Positions 34,033 through 42,721 of a DNA stretch of 64,000 nucleotides are shown here, one piece after another (within the stretch, counting starts at the first letter, position 1; every line of letters begins with the position of its first letter). The stretch is from assembly GCA_046328525.1 (NCBI GenBank), contig JAXLWK010000003.1, positions 1,178,001 to 1,242,000 of the forward strand, written 5' to 3'. Origin of the DNA: JBDHWG01 sp046328525. GTDB lineage: Bacteria; Chloroflexota; Anaerolineae; Epilineales; JAHCIE01. The position numbers were made by a program, and so were the translations under genes. Under the pieces are notes generated by a model that saw nothing but the letters and a program-made list of their open reading frames with translations, was not told the DNA's origin and searched no databases.

Positions 34033-35289
34033 ATGAAAATCACCCGCGTTCGAGCGATTCTGACGGCCCCCGACGGCATCGCCCTTGTCGTCGTCAAGGT
34101 CGAAACCGACCAGGATGGCCTCTACGGCCTCGGCTGCGCCACCTTCACCCAGCGCCCGACCCTCGTCGCCCGCGCCGTCGAAGAGTACCTCGACCCGCTG
34201 CTCCAGGGCCGCGACCCGCGCAACAGCGAGGACCTGTGGCACATGATGATGGTCAACTCCTACTGGCGCAACGGCCCGGTGCTCAACAATGCCGTGGCCG
34301 GCGTAGACATGGCGCTGTGGGACATCAAGGGCAAGCTCGCCAACATGCCCGTCTACGACCTGCTCGGCGGCAAGTGCCGCGAGGCGGCGATGGTGTACCG
34401 CCACGCCGACGGGCGCGACCCCCAGGAGGTGCTGGACAACGTCGTGCGCTACCAGGAGCAGGGGTTCCTGGCGGTGCGCTGTCAGATGGGCGGCTACGGC
34501 GGGCGCGTGCAGGACATCCGCACGGCAACGGCGCTGCCGAGCCGCGAAGCGCCCCAGGCCACCCACCGCACCCGTGCCCTGGACCGCGTGGACAGCGCCT
34601 TCCCCGGCATGTACTACGACGCCGACAAGTACGCCCGCTCGATTCCGGCGCTCTTCGAGCACGTGCGCGCCCACGTCGGCTACGACCTGTTCCTGCTGCA
34701 CGACATCCACGAGCGCATCGCGCCGATTGACGCCATCCGCATGGCGAAGGCGCTAGAGCCGTACCACCTGTTCTTCCTGGAAGACCCCCTCGCCCCGGAC
34801 CAGATCGAGTGGTTCCGCCGCCTGCGCGAGCAGTGCGCGACGCCGATTGCGATGGGCGAGCTGCACGTCAACAGCGTCGAGTGGCGGACGCTCATCGCCG
34901 AGCAGCTGATTGACTACATCCGCTCCCACCTGTCGGCCATCGGCGGCATCACCCCGGCCCGCCGCCAGGCAGCCCTGGCCGAAGCGTTCGGCGTGCGCAC
35001 GGCCTGGCACGGCCCGGGCGACGTCTCGCCGATCGGCCACGCCGCCAACCTGCACCTGGACCTGGCCTGCCACAACTTTGGCATCCAGGAGGTGATCAAC
35101 TTCGGCGAAGCGCTGTATGAGGTGTTCCCCGGCACGCCGGAGATGCGCAACGGCTACCTGTGGGCGAACGACAAGCCGGGCCTGGGCGTGGACCTGGACG
35201 AGGCGAAGGCGGCGAAGTATCCCATCACCGTCAAGCCCATCGAGTGGACGCAGAGCCGCTGGCCCGACGGCACCCTCTGGACGCCGTAG
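34033..35289 (+). CDS. D-mannonate dehydratase family protein (ManD/RspA-like)
   Basis: A 418-residue enolase-superfamily enzyme. AWHGPGDVSPIGHAANLHLDLACHNFGIQE and the end WPDGTLW are characteristic of ManD/RspA, which dehydrate D-mannonate (some also D-gluconate) to 2-keto-3-deoxygluconate. Metal ligands are in LLHDIHER, FLEDPL and GELHVNS. AGGAA stands before the start at 34033; an open frame extends upstream antiparallel to nothing and is not used. With UxaE downstream it fits galacturonate/glucuronate breakdown. Confidence 0.85.
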   Translation: MKITRVRAILTAPDGIALVVVKVETDQDGLYGLGCATFTQRPTLVARAVEEYLDPLLQGRDPRNSEDLWHMMMVNSYWRNGPVLNNAVAGVDMALWDIKGKLANMPVYDLLGGKCREAAMVYRHADGRDPQEVLDNVVRYQEQGFLAVRCQMGGYGGRVQDIRTATALPSREAPQATHRTRALDRVDSAFPGMYYDADKYARSIPALFEHVRAHVGYDLFLLHDIHERIAPIDAIRMAKALEPYHLFFLEDPLAPDQIEWFRRLREQCATPIAMGELHVNSVEWRTLIAEQLIDYIRSHLSAIGGITPARRQAALAEAFGVRTAWHGPGDVSPIGHAANLHLDLACHNFGIQEVINFGEALYEVFPGTPEMRNGYLWANDKPGLGVDLDEAKAAKYPITVKPIEWTQSRWPDGTLWTP

Positions 35290-35317
35290 CGACACGCCCG
35301 CCAGGGCGTGAGATGCT

Positions 35318-35417
35318 GGACCGCGAAAAGGGCGAAAGGACGCGAAAGACACGAAAAGGAGCCGTGGAGGGAATCCTTTTTCGTGCCTTTCGCGGCTATT
35401 CGCGGCCTTCGTGGTCC
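35318..35417. repeat. Inverted-repeat element GGACC-GCGAAA…TTTCG-GGTCC, copy 1
   Basis: A 100-base element whose left half repeats CGCGAAA/GACACGAAA and whose right half carries the complement (CTTTCGCGG, CTTCGTGGTCC). The same element in the same arrangement lies at 51968-52067. Both sit between genes. It can fold into a long hairpin. Confidence 0.8.
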
Positions 35418-35481
35418 AGCGGGCGCGATACCACTACTGACGCGCCGGCCTAGCCCCACCACTCGCCAAAAGTGTAATGGC

Positions 35482-35601
35482 CTAGCCCACCGCAGCGCCA
35501 ATGCAACACATCAGCAAGCCTGCGCCCAGCGCCAGCAGCAACACGAGAGGGTTATAGCGCCTCAGCCACCTCATGTGCCTGTACTCCGTTTCATTTCTCA
35601 T
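35482..35601 (-). CDS. Possible 39-residue membrane peptide
   Basis: A short frame ends in RWLRRYNPLVLLLALGAGLLMCCIG, a good single membrane helix with a positive flank. Its ribosome site is weak, and a TTGACA lies too close to its start to serve as its -35. It may be a remnant or chance frame. Confidence 0.25.
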   Translation of the reverse strand: MRNETEYRHMRWLRRYNPLVLLLALGAGLLMCCIGAAVG

Positions 35602-35661
35602 TCTCGCGCTGTCAACCACTTTCCTGTCCCCATTTTCGCCCTTCGTACACGAAAAAGCCAG

Positions 35662-35690
35662 TTGACACGAAGCTAGAAACCATATACTAT
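35662..35690 (+). promoter_or_regulatory. Promoter of the FG-GAP/metalloprotease gene
   Basis: TTGACA (35662-35667) followed at 17 bases by TACTAT (35685-35690); an overlapping TATACT (35683-35688) would give 15. The leader is about 110 bases. Confidence 0.65.
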
Positions 35691-35807
35691 CGGGCCTCCC
35701 AAACACTCTCGCCCTGCACATTCGGATGCTCGTCCGTAGACACCGGGAAATCGCCAAACCAAACTGTCTCCGACAGGGTGCGAACCAGAGCCAATATGGA
35801 GGGCAAG

Positions 35808-38567
35808 ATGGTCAACATGTCTCGCAAGCTCCGCCGCTTCCTATTTCACCTCGCTATCATCAGCATCCTGTCGGGCTTCGGCCTGGCGCTCGGCAGCGCC
35901 GCCCACGCTGCCCCCCTCGCCTCAGATGACGTGTGGGTGGCGCTCTCCGACGGGACGCGATTTGTCGGCGCCGGCCAGCGTTGGAGCGACTATTTCTGCA
36001 GCGGCCAGGCGATCTGCAAGACCGGCGACGTGAACGGTGACGGCCGCGACGACATCATTTCATTCGCCCGCACGACCTTCGGCCCTGACGATAGCGATGT
36101 CTACGTCGCGCTGTCCTACGGGGACCACTTCGGCCCGCGCCAGAAGTGGCACGACTACTTCTGCACCCTCCAGGAGATTTGCGCCGTTGGCGACGTCAAC
36201 GGTGATGGCCGCGCCGACATCATCGCCTTCGTCCGCACCAACAACGGAGCCAACGACAGCGACGTCTACGTCGCCCTCTCGACCGGCAGCGGCTTCGGGC
36301 CGGGCCAGAAATGGCACGACTACTTCTGCACCCTCCAGGAGATTTGCGCCGTCGGCGACGTCAACGGCGACGGCAAGGCCGACATCATCGCTTTCGTCCG
36401 CACCAACAACGGCATCAACGACAGCGACGTCTACGTCGCCCTCTCGACCGGCAGCGGCTTCGGGCCGGGCCAGAAGTGGCACGACTACTTCTGCACCCTC
36501 CAGGAGATTTGCGCCGTTGGCGACGTCAACGGCGACGGCAAGGCCGACATCATCGCCTTCGTCCGCACCAACAACGGCGTCGGCGACAGCGACGTGTGGG
36601 TCGCACTCTCGACCGGTAGCGGCTTCGGGCCGGGCCAGAAGTGGCACGACTACTTCTGCACCCTCCAGGAGATTTGCGCCGTCGGCGACGTCAACGGCGA
36701 CGGCAAGGCCGACATCATCGCCTTTGTCCGCACCAACAACGGCGTCAACGACAGCGACGTCTACGTGGCGTTGTCCGATGGAACAAAATTCGTCGGCACC
36801 GGCCAGAGATGGCACGACTACTTCTGCACCCTGCAAGAAGTGTGCGGCGTCGGCGACTTCAACGGCGACGGGAAAGACGACGTGGTGGCCTTTACGCGCA
36901 CCCAATCAGAAGGCCGCACCGTTCGGACCGTTGATCTCGTCGTCTCCATGTGGCACGACCCAAGCCCGCAGGGCCGCGCAACCTACGAGACCATCTTCGG
37001 ATACTTCGCTGATGGCATCTTCGAGATGACTAACGGTGCGCACCGCGTCGGCACGATTACGGTTTACGTCAACCGCGAGCGCCCTGAGATTGCCGATGTC
37101 ATCTGGGAGAACCTGGAGTGGCCCCACGCCAGCGTGGCTGGGCGGTCCCGCAGCGGGGAGCACTTATGGATGGCGGACATCTTCTACGCACCCGACCCTG
37201 ACGGCGACGGCCCAGGCACGGCCCTCGGCCCGTACTTCCCGCTGAATGTCGGGAAGGAGCGGGGCGGTGGCTACACAATGGCCCACGAGTGGGGGCATTT
37301 CTACTACGGTCTATACGACGAGTACAAGGCGAGCGCCGCCTGCGACCCCAAGAATCCGATCGAGTCCGATATCACCAGCCCGTGGAAGTGTGACGTCGCA
37401 GTCCAGAACTCGGTGATGACGAACCAGTGGCGCGCGGACAACGCCGACGACCTGAACTGGCTTAACTTCTCCATTGCCGCCAACCAGACGAGCGGGAACG
37501 CGAACCGTCGCGTTTATGGCGTGAGCGGCTGGCAGGTACTTAGCCGCGACCCCAAGAATGACCCGAAGGACGGACAGCGCAAGAGCCTTGCGACGCGCGC
37601 CTACTACGCTGATCTCGCCGCCGTCGCGCCAACCGGGAACAACGGGCCGTCCATCGAGCTGCCGAACTCCTCGGCGCGCAGCGCCCTCAGGGTCGTCTGG
37701 ATGCCGCCCGGCCAGGCGAGCGCCAAAGTACCGCAGAGCGACAGCTACCGCGGGTTGGTCTACCCGACCGGCGGGCCGGCGATCGTGTATCCAGACGCCG
37801 GACGACTTGTCGCGCGCCTGGACAAGGGCGGAGACCTGATTACGAAGGCGGACGTTTCCGCGACAATGACGGATCCGGACGGAACGGCGACGCCCGTCGC
37901 GTTCCGCGATGATGGCATTGCCCCCGACGGCCTCGCCGGCGACGGGCTTTACACAGCCATCATGCCCTACTCGATTCCGGGCCGCCATCACGTGGAGGTC
38001 ACCTTCACGAACAGTTCGGGCCGCGCCGAGTTCACCTACAACCATTTCCACTACACGCCCGGGCCGAATGGCGAGACCTACGCCCCGCCGCCGTCGCCGG
38101 TCGGCGAGGATTTCGCCGAGGTTGTCAGCGCGGACATTACAGTCACCGGCTTCCAGCGTGGCTTTGTCGGCACGCCGCCGCCCACCCAACTTACTCTCGA
38201 CAACCGCGACTTTCCGGGGCGCATTGACAGCGCCGGCGATCAGGATACGTTCGTGTTCGTTCCGGAAGCCAGCGGCGAGGTCGTGCTGCGCGTGACCGAC
38301 CTGGCCCTCGACATGCAGCCGCACATCCGCGTGTACCAGGGCGATCCCGGCGCGCTTATCGGACAGTACAGCTTCGCACCGGCCGGGGATGAGTACTTCT
38401 TCAAGAAGCTGAAGGTGGCGGAGGGACAGCGGTACACCGTGGAAGTCACCCACCTCGACCCCAACGCGGTGTCGGGTGTCTTCAGCATCAGCGTCGGCCC
38501 GGCCCTGCTGAACACGGCTGAGACCCTCCCCGAGTGGCGGTTATTCCTACCGCACATCCGCAACTAA
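35808..38567 (+). CDS. Secreted FG-GAP-repeat protein with CLCA-like metalloprotease motif
   Basis: A 919-residue protein with a Sec signal (FLFHLAIISILSGFGLALGSAAHA). Residues about 42-370 are six 55-residue repeats, each with the Ca-binding loop GDVNGDGKADIIAF, WHDYFCTLQEICAVG and DSDVYVALSTGSGFGPGQ. Then a domain with HEWGHFYYGLYDE (about H493, E494, H497, D504), which has the exact spacing of the zinc site of CLCA proteins (HEWAHxxxGxxDE). A later bacterial pre-peptidase C-terminal-like domain (SAGDQDTFVFVP…RVTDLALDMQPHIRVYQ) ends the protein. The start at 35808 has GGAGGG before it. A hairpin follows the gene. Confidence 0.8.
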   Translation: MVNMSRKLRRFLFHLAIISILSGFGLALGSAAHAAPLASDDVWVALSDGTRFVGAGQRWSDYFCSGQAICKTGDVNGDGRDDIISFARTTFGPDDSDVYVALSYGDHFGPRQKWHDYFCTLQEICAVGDVNGDGRADIIAFVRTNNGANDSDVYVALSTGSGFGPGQKWHDYFCTLQEICAVGDVNGDGKADIIAFVRTNNGINDSDVYVALSTGSGFGPGQKWHDYFCTLQEICAVGDVNGDGKADIIAFVRTNNGVGDSDVWVALSTGSGFGPGQKWHDYFCTLQEICAVGDVNGDGKADIIAFVRTNNGVNDSDVYVALSDGTKFVGTGQRWHDYFCTLQEVCGVGDFNGDGKDDVVAFTRTQSEGRTVRTVDLVVSMWHDPSPQGRATYETIFGYFADGIFEMTNGAHRVGTITVYVNRERPEIADVIWENLEWPHASVAGRSRSGEHLWMADIFYAPDPDGDGPGTALGPYFPLNVGKERGGGYTMAHEWGHFYYGLYDEYKASAACDPKNPIESDITSPWKCDVAVQNSVMTNQWRADNADDLNWLNFSIAANQTSGNANRRVYGVSGWQVLSRDPKNDPKDGQRKSLATRAYYADLAAVAPTGNNGPSIELPNSSARSALRVVWMPPGQASAKVPQSDSYRGLVYPTGGPAIVYPDAGRLVARLDKGGDLITKADVSATMTDPDGTATPVAFRDDGIAPDGLAGDGLYTAIMPYSIPGRHHVEVTFTNSSGRAEFTYNHFHYTPGPNGETYAPPPSPVGEDFAEVVSADITVTGFQRGFVGTPPPTQLTLDNRDFPGRIDSAGDQDTFVFVPEASGEVVLRVTDLALDMQPHIRVYQGDPGALIGQYSFAPAGDEYFFKKLKVAEGQRYTVEVTHLDPNAVSGVFSISVGPALLNTAETLPEWRLFLPHIRN
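35933..36905 (+). repeat. Six tandem 165-bp units inside the FG-GAP gene
   Basis: The phrase CAGAAGTGGCACGACTACTT recurs at 36141, 36306 (one change), 36471 and 36636 with an exact period of 165 bases, and a diverged form at 36804. Units two to five are nearly identical at the DNA level, so they are recently duplicated or homogenised; the first and last units have diverged. Confidence 0.85.
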
Positions 38568-38588
38568 CGGCGCCCATTCCCAGGACGA

Positions 38589-38614
38589 AAGCCGCGCTGG
38601 CAGCAGCGCGGCTT
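38589..38614 (+). terminator. 11-bp stem-loop after the FG-GAP gene
   Basis: AAGCCGCGCTG and CAGCGCGGCTT pair around GCAG, followed by CTTCC, 21 bases after the stop. Confidence 0.7.
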
Positions 38615-38621
38615 CTTCCAA

Positions 38622-38650
38622 TTCCCATCTGGCGCGAGTCGGCGTACAAT
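38622..38650 (+). promoter_or_regulatory. Probable promoter of the larA-like/uxaE pair
   Basis: TTCCCA (38622-38627) and TACAAT (38645-38650), 17 bases apart, about 48 bases before the start codon. Confidence 0.55.
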
Positions 38651-38697
38651 AACGGGCAGTTGCGGCGCGGACGATCCGCGCCGCCCACAAGGATGTG

Positions 38698-39939
38698 ATG
38701 ATTATGTCGAGCGAGACCTATCTCACCGAGGAACAGGTTGAGCGCATTGTCGTCGCGGGGCTGGACAAGCTGCCCCTGACCGACAAGCGCGTCCTCGTCA
38801 TCGTCCCCGACCAGACGCGCACCATGCCCCTACCCATGTTCTTCCGCCTGCTCACGCGCACTCTCTGCCCCCGCGCCAAAACGGTGGACTTCCTCGTCGC
38901 CCTGGGGACCCACCCGCCCCTGGACGATGCGCAGATGCTGCGCCTGTTCTGCCTCTCCGCCGAGGAGCGCACCACGACCTACGCCGATGTCGGCCTGCTC
39001 AACCACGCCTGGCGCGACCCGAACGCCCTGGCGACGCTGGGCGTTATTCCCGCCGAAGAGATTGCCCACCTGAGCAACGGCCTGTTCGCCCAGGACGTGC
39101 CGGTGCGCATCAATAGGCTCGTCCTGGAGTACGACCACATCCTCATTTGCGGCCCGGTCTTCCCCCACGAGGTCGTCGGCTTCTCCGGCGGCAACAAGTA
39201 TTTCTTCCCCGGTGTCGCCGGCCCTGACATCATTGACTTCACCCACTGGCTCGGCGCGCTGCTGACGTCGTACAGCATCATCGGGACGAAGGACACCGCC
39301 GTGCGCGCCGTGATTGACCGCGCCGCCGCCATGATCCCTACCCCGCGCCACGCCCTATGCAGCGTCGTGACCGTGGACGGCGTCGAGGGTGTGTTCGTGG
39401 ATACGCCGGAGGCGGCCTGGTCCGCCGCCGCCGACCTCGCCGCCCAGACCCACATCCACTACGTCGAGCGGCCCTACCAGCAGGTGCTCTCGGTGCTGCC
39501 GGAGATGTACGACGAAATCTGGGTCGGGGCGAAGGGCATGTACAAGATGGAGCCGGTCATCGCCGACGGCGGCGAGGTCATCATCTACGCGCCCCACATC
39601 CGCGAGATCAGCGTCATGCACGGCGCAGTCATCCGCCAGATTGGCTACCACGTCCGCGACTATTTCGTGAAGCAGTGGGACTCGTTCAAGCACTACCCCT
39701 GGGGCGTGCTGGCCCACTCGACCCACCTGCGCGGCGTCGGCACGTATGCGGACGGCGTCGAGTGCCCGCGCATCGCCGTTACCCTCGCCACAAGCATCCC
39801 GCAGGACATCTGCCGCCAGGTGAACCTGGGCTACCGCGATCCGGCGACCATTGCCCTGGAGGACTGGCCGACGTCAGAGGACGGCGGCCGACTCGTCGTG
39901 CCGCGCGCCGGCGAGCTTCTATACCGACTGAGAGAGTGA
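38698..39939 (+). CDS. LarA-family nickel-pincer racemase/epimerase
   Basis: About 413 residues of the lactate-racemase LarA (DUF2088) family. VIVPDQTRTMPLP, ALGTHPPLDD (His), FPHEVVGFSGGNKYFFPGVAG (Lys about 167, the expected cofactor-bearing lysine) and THWLG are conserved positions. Members racemise or epimerise 2-hydroxy acids, including sugar acids, with the nickel-pincer nucleotide. Its partner uxaE 3 bases downstream suggests a uronate-derived acid as substrate. LarB, LarC and LarE, which make the cofactor, are not in the window. Start 38698 or 38704 (AAGGA upstream) cannot be decided. Confidence 0.8.
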   Translation: MIMSSETYLTEEQVERIVVAGLDKLPLTDKRVLVIVPDQTRTMPLPMFFRLLTRTLCPRAKTVDFLVALGTHPPLDDAQMLRLFCLSAEERTTTYADVGLLNHAWRDPNALATLGVIPAEEIAHLSNGLFAQDVPVRINRLVLEYDHILICGPVFPHEVVGFSGGNKYFFPGVAGPDIIDFTHWLGALLTSYSIIGTKDTAVRAVIDRAAAMIPTPRHALCSVVTVDGVEGVFVDTPEAAWSAAADLAAQTHIHYVERPYQQVLSVLPEMYDEIWVGAKGMYKMEPVIADGGEVIIYAPHIREISVMHGAVIRQIGYHVRDYFVKQWDSFKHYPWGVLAHSTHLRGVGTYADGVECPRIAVTLATSIPQDICRQVNLGYRDPATIALEDWPTSEDGGRLVVPRAGELLYRLRE

Positions 39940-39942
39940 ATC

Positions 39943-41442
39943 ATGCAACCCACACTAAACCTGAACTTCATTCCGCAATCTGTGGTGGACATTGACGGCG
40001 CGACCGTCGGCGTCATAGTGACCGCCGACGGCCCGCGTCTCGCCGTGCTGGCGCTGGGTGATAGCCCTGCCCTCGCCGCCTTCGAGGGCGAGACAGGCCC
40101 GCACAATGGGCAGACCCTGCTCCTCGGCCCCATGAACGCCCACAACGCCGCCGCCCTGCGCGCCGCGCTGCCCTGGCTGCGCCCGCAGCCCCTCGGCCTG
40201 CGCACGTCGGCGGGCATGGGCGACCGGCTGGGCCTGGCGACACCGGGCCACGCGCGCGCCGTCCGCGCCACCGGCGACGTGGTCGCGCCCATCTTCGCGC
40301 AGCAGTCTATCCGCGAGATGACCCGCACCGGCCGCTCCCCCCAGGAGGTCATGGACGACGCGACCTGGGGCCTCTTCCAGGAGGGCTGGCGCGGGGAGGT
40401 AGGCGCCGATGCCGACCACCTGAAGACGCCGGCCGACATTGACGCCTGCCTGGCGGCGGGCTTTAGCTTCTTCACCATTGACCCCGGCGAGTACGTCGAG
40501 AGCGACGCCGAGACGCTGTCGAGTGAGGCGCTGCTCGATGCCGCCGAGGATCTGCCGTGGGGCCTGCTCGAAGACAACCTGACGGCGCTGGGGCGGCGCT
40601 ACCTGAGCCAGGCGTTCGAGGTCGAGAGCTACACGATTCGGTTCACCACGCGCACGCTGCTGGAGGCCGCCGTCAAGTATGGGCGCGCCATCGCCCACGT
40701 CGCCAGCATGTACCGCCACCTGGCCGATGCCGCGGGAGAGCGGCCGTTCGAGCTCGAGGTCTCGGTGGACGAGACGGAGACGCCGACGACCCACGCCGAG
40801 CATCTCTACATCGCCCGCGAGCTGCGCCGCCTGCGCGTCCACTGGGTCAGTCTGGCGCCGCGCTACATTGGCCGCTTTGAGAAAGGCGTGGACTACATCG
40901 GCGACCTCGACGCCTTTGAGAACGACTTCGCCGTCCACGCCGCCATCGCGCGCGTCTACGGCCCCTACAAGCTCAGCCTGCACTCCGGTTCCGACAAGTT
41001 CAGCGTCTACCCCATCGCGGCGCGTCAGACGCGCGGCCTGGTGCATCTCAAGACGGCCGGCACGAGCTACCTCGAGGCCCTGCGCACCGTCGCGCCCCTG
41101 GCCCCGGCCCTGTTCCGCGAGATCTACGCCTTCGCCCGCGAGCGATACCCGGTGGACCGCGCCAGCTACCACGTCTCCGCCGACGTCAGCCGCGCCCCGC
41201 GCCCGGAAGACGTCGCCGACGCGGACCTAGCGAGCCTGTTGGAGGACTTCGACGCGCGGGAGATTCTCCACGTCACCTTCGGCTCTGTGCTGACGACGCG
41301 GCGGGCCGACGGCGGCTTCCTGTTCTACGACCGGCTGATGGCGCTCCTGCGCAGCCACCCCGACGCCTACGCCGCGAATCTAGAGCGGCACTTCACCCGC
41401 CACCTGCGCCCATTCGCCGAAGTCGCCGGCCGGCCAGAGTAG
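39943..41442 (+). CDS. uxaE: Tagaturonate epimerase UxaE
   Basis: A 499-residue protein of the UxaE family, recognised by GLRTSAGMGDRLGLATPGH near residue 90, MDDATWGLFQEGW, and metal-site stretches VSVDETETPTTHAEHLYIA and YKLSLHSGSDKFSVYP. It interconverts D-tagaturonate and D-fructuronate, allowing galacturonate to enter the mannonate branch. It follows the LarA-family gene by 3 bases. With the ManD-like gene at 34033 two steps of hexuronate breakdown are covered; the uronate isomerase and the fructuronate reductase were not seen. Confidence 0.85.
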   Translation: MQPTLNLNFIPQSVVDIDGATVGVIVTADGPRLAVLALGDSPALAAFEGETGPHNGQTLLLGPMNAHNAAALRAALPWLRPQPLGLRTSAGMGDRLGLATPGHARAVRATGDVVAPIFAQQSIREMTRTGRSPQEVMDDATWGLFQEGWRGEVGADADHLKTPADIDACLAAGFSFFTIDPGEYVESDAETLSSEALLDAAEDLPWGLLEDNLTALGRRYLSQAFEVESYTIRFTTRTLLEAAVKYGRAIAHVASMYRHLADAAGERPFELEVSVDETETPTTHAEHLYIARELRRLRVHWVSLAPRYIGRFEKGVDYIGDLDAFENDFAVHAAIARVYGPYKLSLHSGSDKFSVYPIAARQTRGLVHLKTAGTSYLEALRTVAPLAPALFREIYAFARERYPVDRASYHVSADVSRAPRPEDVADADLASLLEDFDAREILHVTFGSVLTTRRADGGFLFYDRLMALLRSHPDAYAANLERHFTRHLRPFAEVAGRPE

Positions 41443-41488
41443 TTTTCTCTTGGGACTCTGTCGGCTGCGCAAGCCACTGCCTCAATGC

Positions 41489-42721
41489 TCAGCGGCCGGG
41501 GGCGTTGCGGGGAGGTAGCTCCACGGGGCGCGGCGCGGGATGGGTGAGAAGCAGGAAGACGACGCCGGCGCCGCCGGTGAGGCTGGCGATGACGATCGCC
41601 ATGGGCAGGGCCGTCGCCGTGCCGGCGATACCGACCAGTGGCGCGACGAGCGCGCCGATGATGAATTGCAGCAGCCCGAGGAAGGCCGAGGCGCTGCCGG
41701 CAATTTCGGGGTGGTCGGCCATCGCCAGGGCGGTGGCGTTGGGGCTGGTCAGGCCGATGCTGGCGACGACGAGGAATAGCGCCGGCAGAATGCCGGCCAG
41801 CCCACCGCCCATCACCACGACGACGAGCAGAAGCACGCCGCCGCTGAAGGCGGCCCCTAGCCCTGTGGCGAGGAGGGAGCGCGGTCCGACGCGCTCGATG
41901 AGCCGCACGCCCACCTGGCTGACCATGACGATCCCCAGCGCGTTGAAGCCGAAGAACAGTCCAAACGCCTGCGGCGAGATGCCGTAGATGTCCTCGAGGA
42001 CGAAGGGTGAGCCGGAGATATAGGCGAACATGGCTCCGAACGCCAGCCCCATGGCGAGGGCGTAGCCGAGGAACACGCGGTCCAGGGCTAACCGACGGAA
42101 CGGCGCGACGCTCGACTGGAAGCCACCCGGCCGCCGCCGCTCGGGCGGCAGCGACTCCGGCAGGCCGAGGCTGACGGCGGTGAGCATCACAGCGCCGATG
42201 GCAGTCAGCAGAATAAAGACGCCGCGCCACGAGGTGAACAGCAGAATCTGCCCGCCGATGATGGGCGCGAGGATGGGGGCCAGGCCGTTGACCAGCATGG
42301 TCAGGCCAAAGAATCGCGCCACGTCGTTGCCGGTGAAGTGGTCCCGCACCACAGCCCGCGCGATCACAGTTCCCGCTGCGCCGGACGCGCCCTGCACGAA
42401 GCGCAGCGCGATGAGCGCCGCGAGGGACGGCGCGAGGCCGCACAGCAGGGACGCGGCCGTGTAGAGCACGAGACCGACGATGAGGGGCCGCCGCCGCCCC
42501 AGGGAGTCGCTCAGGGAGCCGGCGACGAGCTGCCCGACGGCCAGGCCGAGCATGAACGCGGTCAGGGTGAGCTGCACCACCGACGCTGTGCCGCCCAGCT
42601 CCTGCCCCAACGAGGGCAGCGCCGGTAGGTACATGTCAATGGAGAGCGGGCCGAAGGCGGACAGGCCGCCGATGATGAGAACGAGACGCAGCCGCTGCGG
42701 TCCGGTCATGGCGGGTGTCAC
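41489..42721 (-). CDS. MFS multidrug efflux transporter, Bcr/CflA type
   Basis: A 410-residue, 12-helix permease. The segment between helices 2 and 3 reads GSLSDSLGRRRPLIVGL (motif A), and FVQGASGAAGTVIARAVVRD after helix 4 is the Bcr/CflA hallmark. It exports drugs or metabolites by proton antiport. It starts with GTG overlapping the TGA of the ABC ATPase (42718-42721); an ATG at 42709 is an alternative. As last gene of a nucleoside-uptake operon it might export a purine or analogue, which is inference. Confidence 0.85.
   Translation of the reverse strand: MTPAMTGPQRLRLVLIIGGLSAFGPLSIDMYLPALPSLGQELGGTASVVQLTLTAFMLGLAVGQLVAGSLSDSLGRRRPLIVGLVLYTAASLLCGLAPSLAALIALRFVQGASGAAGTVIARAVVRDHFTGNDVARFFGLTMLVNGLAPILAPIIGGQILLFTSWRGVFILLTAIGAVMLTAVSLGLPESLPPERRRPGGFQSSVAPFRRLALDRVFLGYALAMGLAFGAMFAYISGSPFVLEDIYGISPQAFGLFFGFNALGIVMVSQVGVRLIERVGPRSLLATGLGAAFSGGVLLLVVVVMGGGLAGILPALFLVVASIGLTSPNATALAMADHPEIAGSASAFLGLLQFIIGALVAPLVGIAGTATALPMAIVIASLTGGAGVVFLLLTHPAPRPVELPPRNAPGR

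Noticed and set aside
36060..36905. A 281-codon minus-strand frame and other frames across the FG-GAP repeats
   Set aside because: They repeat with the 165-base period of the real gene and are mirror translations of the repeats.
35933..36905. Regular repeats suggesting a CRISPR array
   Set aside because: The 165-base units are contiguous, in frame and coding; there are no short repeats with unique spacers and no cas genes.
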